Assembly: GCA_009692065.1 (NCBI GenBank)
Contig: SHZY01000003.1
Coordinates: 1-64,000, forward strand
Length of the DNA stretch: 64,000 nt
Direction: 5' to 3'
DNA from: Gemmataceae bacterium
Lineage (GTDB): Bacteria > Planctomycetota > Planctomycetia > Gemmatales > Gemmataceae
Shown here: positions 61,321-64,000 of the stretch, in pieces
Layout: each line of letters begins with the position of its first letter
Position numbering within the stretch: the stretch's first letter is position 1
The notes under the pieces: generated by a model
What the model was told of the DNA's origin: nothing
Database searches by the model: none
Seen by the model: only the letters and a program-made list of their open reading frames with translations
Translations under genes and position numbers: made by a program

Positions 61321-62538
61321 ATGCAATCCCGCACACGCGCCGGCTTCACGCTGATCGAAATGATGGTTGCCATGGCGCTGACGCTTTTCATCATGGTGAT
61401 CCTGTCGCAAGCGTTCATCCTCTCGCTGGAAGCCTTCAGTCAGCTCAAGGGGATCGGTGACATGCAGATCAATCTGCGCGCCGCCGAGAACATGCTGCGG
61501 AACGACCTGGGCCAGGACCATTTCGAAGGCAAGCGCCGCCTGAGTGACCTGACGTTGACGGGCGGCCCGCAAATCGTCGCGCGGCCGCCGCAGGAAGGAT
61601 TTTTTGCCGTGGCGCGCTATTCTGCCTGCGACCTGACGGGAACGCCCGGCTTCCCTTATGTTTATGAAGGCCCCGACGTCAACGGCATGGGATCCTTCCT
61701 CGCGTTCAATCATGTGCTTTACATGACGGTGAAACGCAAGGGGAACCAGCAAGAGAACTATTTCAATGCCTCGCTGGTCGAAACGTCGGCGGCGCCGGGA
61801 GTGCTGGGGCCATTTTTTGGCCCAGCGAGCCTCACGGTTTACAATGTAAGTCCGGCCAACCTTGCGACTTCAACGTTGAGCGTACCCTATAGGGGCGGTT
61901 CCTACGCCTTTTATGGCAGCCAGTGGTCCGAGGTTCTCTACTACTTGGTGCGCACCGGTAGCACCGAAGAGCCGAGCAATCCCACCAGCGTGCAGGGCAC
62001 GCCGACGTTTTCGCTGATCCGCGCACAGTTTGTGATGGTGCCGAACGGAACCAACGTGAGCGACCTCTATGCGACGCCGGCCTACACGAGCGGCCAAATC
62101 TCCACACTCAGCCAAACGACCTTCCAGGGCATGTCGTGCAATCCGGTTACGTCGGGCGGTGTCACGTCGCTCAAGTTTTTTTCCCCGGCGGACGCCGCCA
62201 CCCAGGGCGCGCCGCAGCGTGTCATCCCAGATCTCACCAGGTTTGTGCCGGGCTGGGTGGATCCACCGGGGCCAGGCCGCCTGATCAACTCAGTCTTTGG
62301 AGTCCGCGAAACCCTGGTGCTCCCGAACGTCGTTTCGTTCCAGGTGCAAGTCATGCCGCTCGGCAGCTGGGCCTTCGACGACATGCAGCCCCTGGCGCCT
62401 GCTTCGATCAGTGCGCCTTATCTGTATGACACGGCGATGACGCCCAGCAGCGGCCTCAAAGGCATCCGCGTCACCTTGCGAGTCTGGGACAACAAGACGC
62501 GGCAGACCCGCCAGGCGTCAGTGGTGCAGGATTTGTAA
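61321..62538 (+). CDS. minor pseudopilin, GspJ/PilW-like
   Basis: A 405-residue prepilin starting MQSRTRAG with cleavage before FTLIEMMVAMALTLFI (Glu5 present). Order and the LIEMMVAMAL pattern fit GspJ/PilW. Start: ATG at 61321 with GAGGAA upstream. The 80 bases before it contain a single GTTTAGCGCCCA arm (61258-61269). Fifth in the series. Confidence 0.85.
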   Translation: MQSRTRAGFTLIEMMVAMALTLFIMVILSQAFILSLEAFSQLKGIGDMQINLRAAENMLRNDLGQDHFEGKRRLSDLTLTGGPQIVARPPQEGFFAVARYSACDLTGTPGFPYVYEGPDVNGMGSFLAFNHVLYMTVKRKGNQQENYFNASLVETSAAPGVLGPFFGPASLTVYNVSPANLATSTLSVPYRGGSYAFYGSQWSEVLYYLVRTGSTEEPSNPTSVQGTPTFSLIRAQFVMVPNGTNVSDLYATPAYTSGQISTLSQTTFQGMSCNPVTSGGVTSLKFFSPADAATQGAPQRVIPDLTRFVPGWVDPPGPGRLINSVFGVRETLVLPNVVSFQVQVMPLGSWAFDDMQPLAPASISAPYLYDTAMTPSSGLKGIRVTLRVWDNKTRQTRQASVVQDL

Positions 62539-62655
62539 GCGATTACTTAGTTGTGGCATGGTCAGGAAACCGTGCCGCAACGAGCACACCGGGCCACAAC
62601 GGGCACTGCCGCCCCAGCTCGCCAGAAGCGAGCGGTTCAACAGGGAGTCCATACA

Positions 62656-64000
62656 ATGCGTCACCTATCAGCCAATTCTCGCGACGTGCGCCGCCCCGGC
62701 ATGGTGCTCCTGGTCGTCATGGCACTCCTGGCGCTCTTCTCCAGCGTGGCGCTGGGCTTCGTCTTCTACGCTGATGCCGAGGCCGTTGCCGCCAGGGCCA
62801 ATAACGAGTCGATGGCCAAGGACCAGCCCGACATCGACACGGAGCTGCTCGCCGCGTACTTTCTCAACCAGCTCATGTACCCGACGGACAACATCTATTC
62901 GGCCATGCGCGGTTGGGACCTGGCCCGGTCGATGCATGGCTACAATCCGACCACGCTGAACTACACGCCCTACAACGGCACGGGCCGCATCAGCTTGATG
63001 TACCCGGACATCACCTTCCCCGTCGATAATTTCACGATGGTGAATTACACGACGTACTGGGACCGGACCTCGGCCAGCCCCGGCGTGAATTTCGTACGCA
63101 CGCCGGAATACACGGACAAGGTGCCGTTTCTGCCGGCCGGTGGGCCGCCGTCGCCGACCCATCTGGCAGCCGGTGGGCCAACCTACCGCTACGTCGGCGG
63201 CTCGAACCCGCCGTGGACTGCCTATGACACGAACAGCCTGTTCCTGGCGGAGATGACCGCGGATGGGTACGTTCGGCGGCCTTCCTTCATCCGTCCTTGG
63301 ATGCAAGGCAACATCCCGGGTTCCGACGCCAATAAATACATGTCGCTTCGCCCCGATGTCGGCTGGCACCCCGCCTTCGTCACGCCGGACAACGAATTTG
63401 TCCCCGGACCCGTGCCGGGAACGGGCTACCACCTAGATGTACGCAATAACGACGCCGGCCGCGGCGCGCTGATCAACGGCGTCCCCTACCAGAACGACAG
63501 CACCTTGATGGACCTCGGCTTCCCCGTGAAGACCGCCCCGAATGGCCGACGCTTCAAGCCGCTTTTCGCGCCGCTGATCGTGGACCTGAGCAACCGCCTG
63601 CACCTGTGGGCGCACCACAACCGCATCGGCGCCGGCGCTGCGCACGTCTCCAATCAGGGCCTGGGAGCGCCGGAAGTCAACCTCGGCAAGCTGCCCGGCG
63701 CAGTTGCAGCCGAGTTGCAAGCGCTGCTCAATCTGCGTTACGGCGGCGTCGTCGGCGGACCTGGCTCGTTGCCGGCGGGATCGCCGACACGCTTTCCGAA
63801 CGCTGCCAACGTCTCCTGGTTCGCCAATCTCGACGCCGATGGCCGCAATTCCGCTACCGGTGGCTATAGCAACAGGCCGCTCACTGCCTGGGCGATCGTC
63901 GTCGGCATGAGTCTCGTCATCGACGCGGGCAGCGCCAGCCAGGAAACCGTCGGCGTGACCGGGGTAGGCCCAGGCAACACCTTCACCGCGAATTTCGCCA
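62656..64000 (+). CDS. minor pseudopilin, GspK/PilX-like, cut by window end
   Basis: A frame open from ATG 62656 to the end (448 codons seen, no stop). It starts MRHLSANSRDVRRPG then MVLLVVMALLALFSSVALGF: a Gly cleavage site followed by a hydrophobic helix with no Glu5, the hallmark of the tip pseudopilin GspK. GspK is the largest of the series and closes the pseudopilus tip with GspI and GspJ, which are the two genes just before it. GGGAGT lies upstream of the ATG. Confidence 0.82.
   Translation, partial: MRHLSANSRDVRRPGMVLLVVMALLALFSSVALGFVFYADAEAVAARANNESMAKDQPDIDTELLAAYFLNQLMYPTDNIYSAMRGWDLARSMHGYNPTTLNYTPYNGTGRISLMYPDITFPVDNFTMVNYTTYWDRTSASPGVNFVRTPEYTDKVPFLPAGGPPSPTHLAAGGPTYRYVGGSNPPWTAYDTNSLFLAEMTADGYVRRPSFIRPWMQGNIPGSDANKYMSLRPDVGWHPAFVTPDNEFVPGPVPGTGYHLDVRNNDAGRGALINGVPYQNDSTLMDLGFPVKTAPNGRRFKPLFAPLIVDLSNRLHLWAHHNRIGAGAAHVSNQGLGAPEVNLGKLPGAVAAELQALLNLRYGGVVGGPGSLPAGSPTRFPNAANVSWFANLDADGRNSATGGYSNRPLTAWAIVVGMSLVIDAGSASQETVGVTGVGPGNTFTANFA

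Overview
The window is GC-rich bacterial DNA that looks like a planctomycete, probably of the Gemmatales/Gemmataceae type. Evidence: a DUF1501 protein next to a DUF1549/DUF1553 (PSCyt2/PSD1) protein, a c-type cytochrome/WD40 secreted giant, a YXWGXW-repeat secreted protein, several WD40 proteins, and short palindromic repeats in a large fraction of the spacers. I saw no rRNA, tRNA or CRISPR array. Taxonomy is inferred from protein families, not from a marker search.

Layout. 1-200: cut-off insertion sequence abutting a palindrome. 233-5092: Dabb protein, polyprenyl-phosphate sugar transferase, obg, coaX and an MnmE-like GTPase. 5105-5387: transposase-less palindromic element. 5401-10246: bacterioferritin, then a metal ABC importer operon whose last permease is fused to a complete DtxR-like regulator, the architecture of chlamydial YtgCR. 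10337-19778: secreted planctomycete proteins (DUF1501, DUF1549/1553, cytochrome-WD40), interrupted by a REP-associated tyrosine transposase and a nuclease-like gene. 19840-29773: M16 peptidase pair, GNAT, aldo-keto reductase, two CBS proteins, a PcrA/UvrD helicase and a TIM-barrel isomerase. 29875-37579: CehA-like protein, a parS-like 16-bp palindrome, a complete-looking branched-chain attenuator (promoter, leader peptide, terminator) ahead of citramalate synthase, then valS carrying an in-frame palindromic insert, and a frameshifted membrane-ankyrin gene. 37601-49513: diguanylate cyclase, rsmH, ABC-2-like membrane protein, xylonate-type dehydratase, WD40 protein, an IS200-like element, acs, and the YXWGXW protein. 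50007-64000: a type II secretion/type IV pilus machine: PilB, PilT and GspE ATPases, GspF, and pseudopilins that read as a G/H/I/J/K series, the last one running off the window.

Three threads stand out. (1) Palindromes: about twenty near-perfect inverted repeats of several stem families, many sharing a GTTTAG/TTAGC foot. Two different single-domain tyrosine transposases are each bracketed by their own palindromes, one family has a transposase-less derivative, and palindromes have become protein-coding in valS, cimA and a WD40 gene. (2) Regulation readable from sequence: a BCAA attenuator with an apparently leaderless leader peptide, and a DtxR-like box sitting on the -10 region of the metal-import promoter. 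(3) Three genes are broken at homopolymer runs (G6, T5, T10), so either read errors or slippage must be considered.
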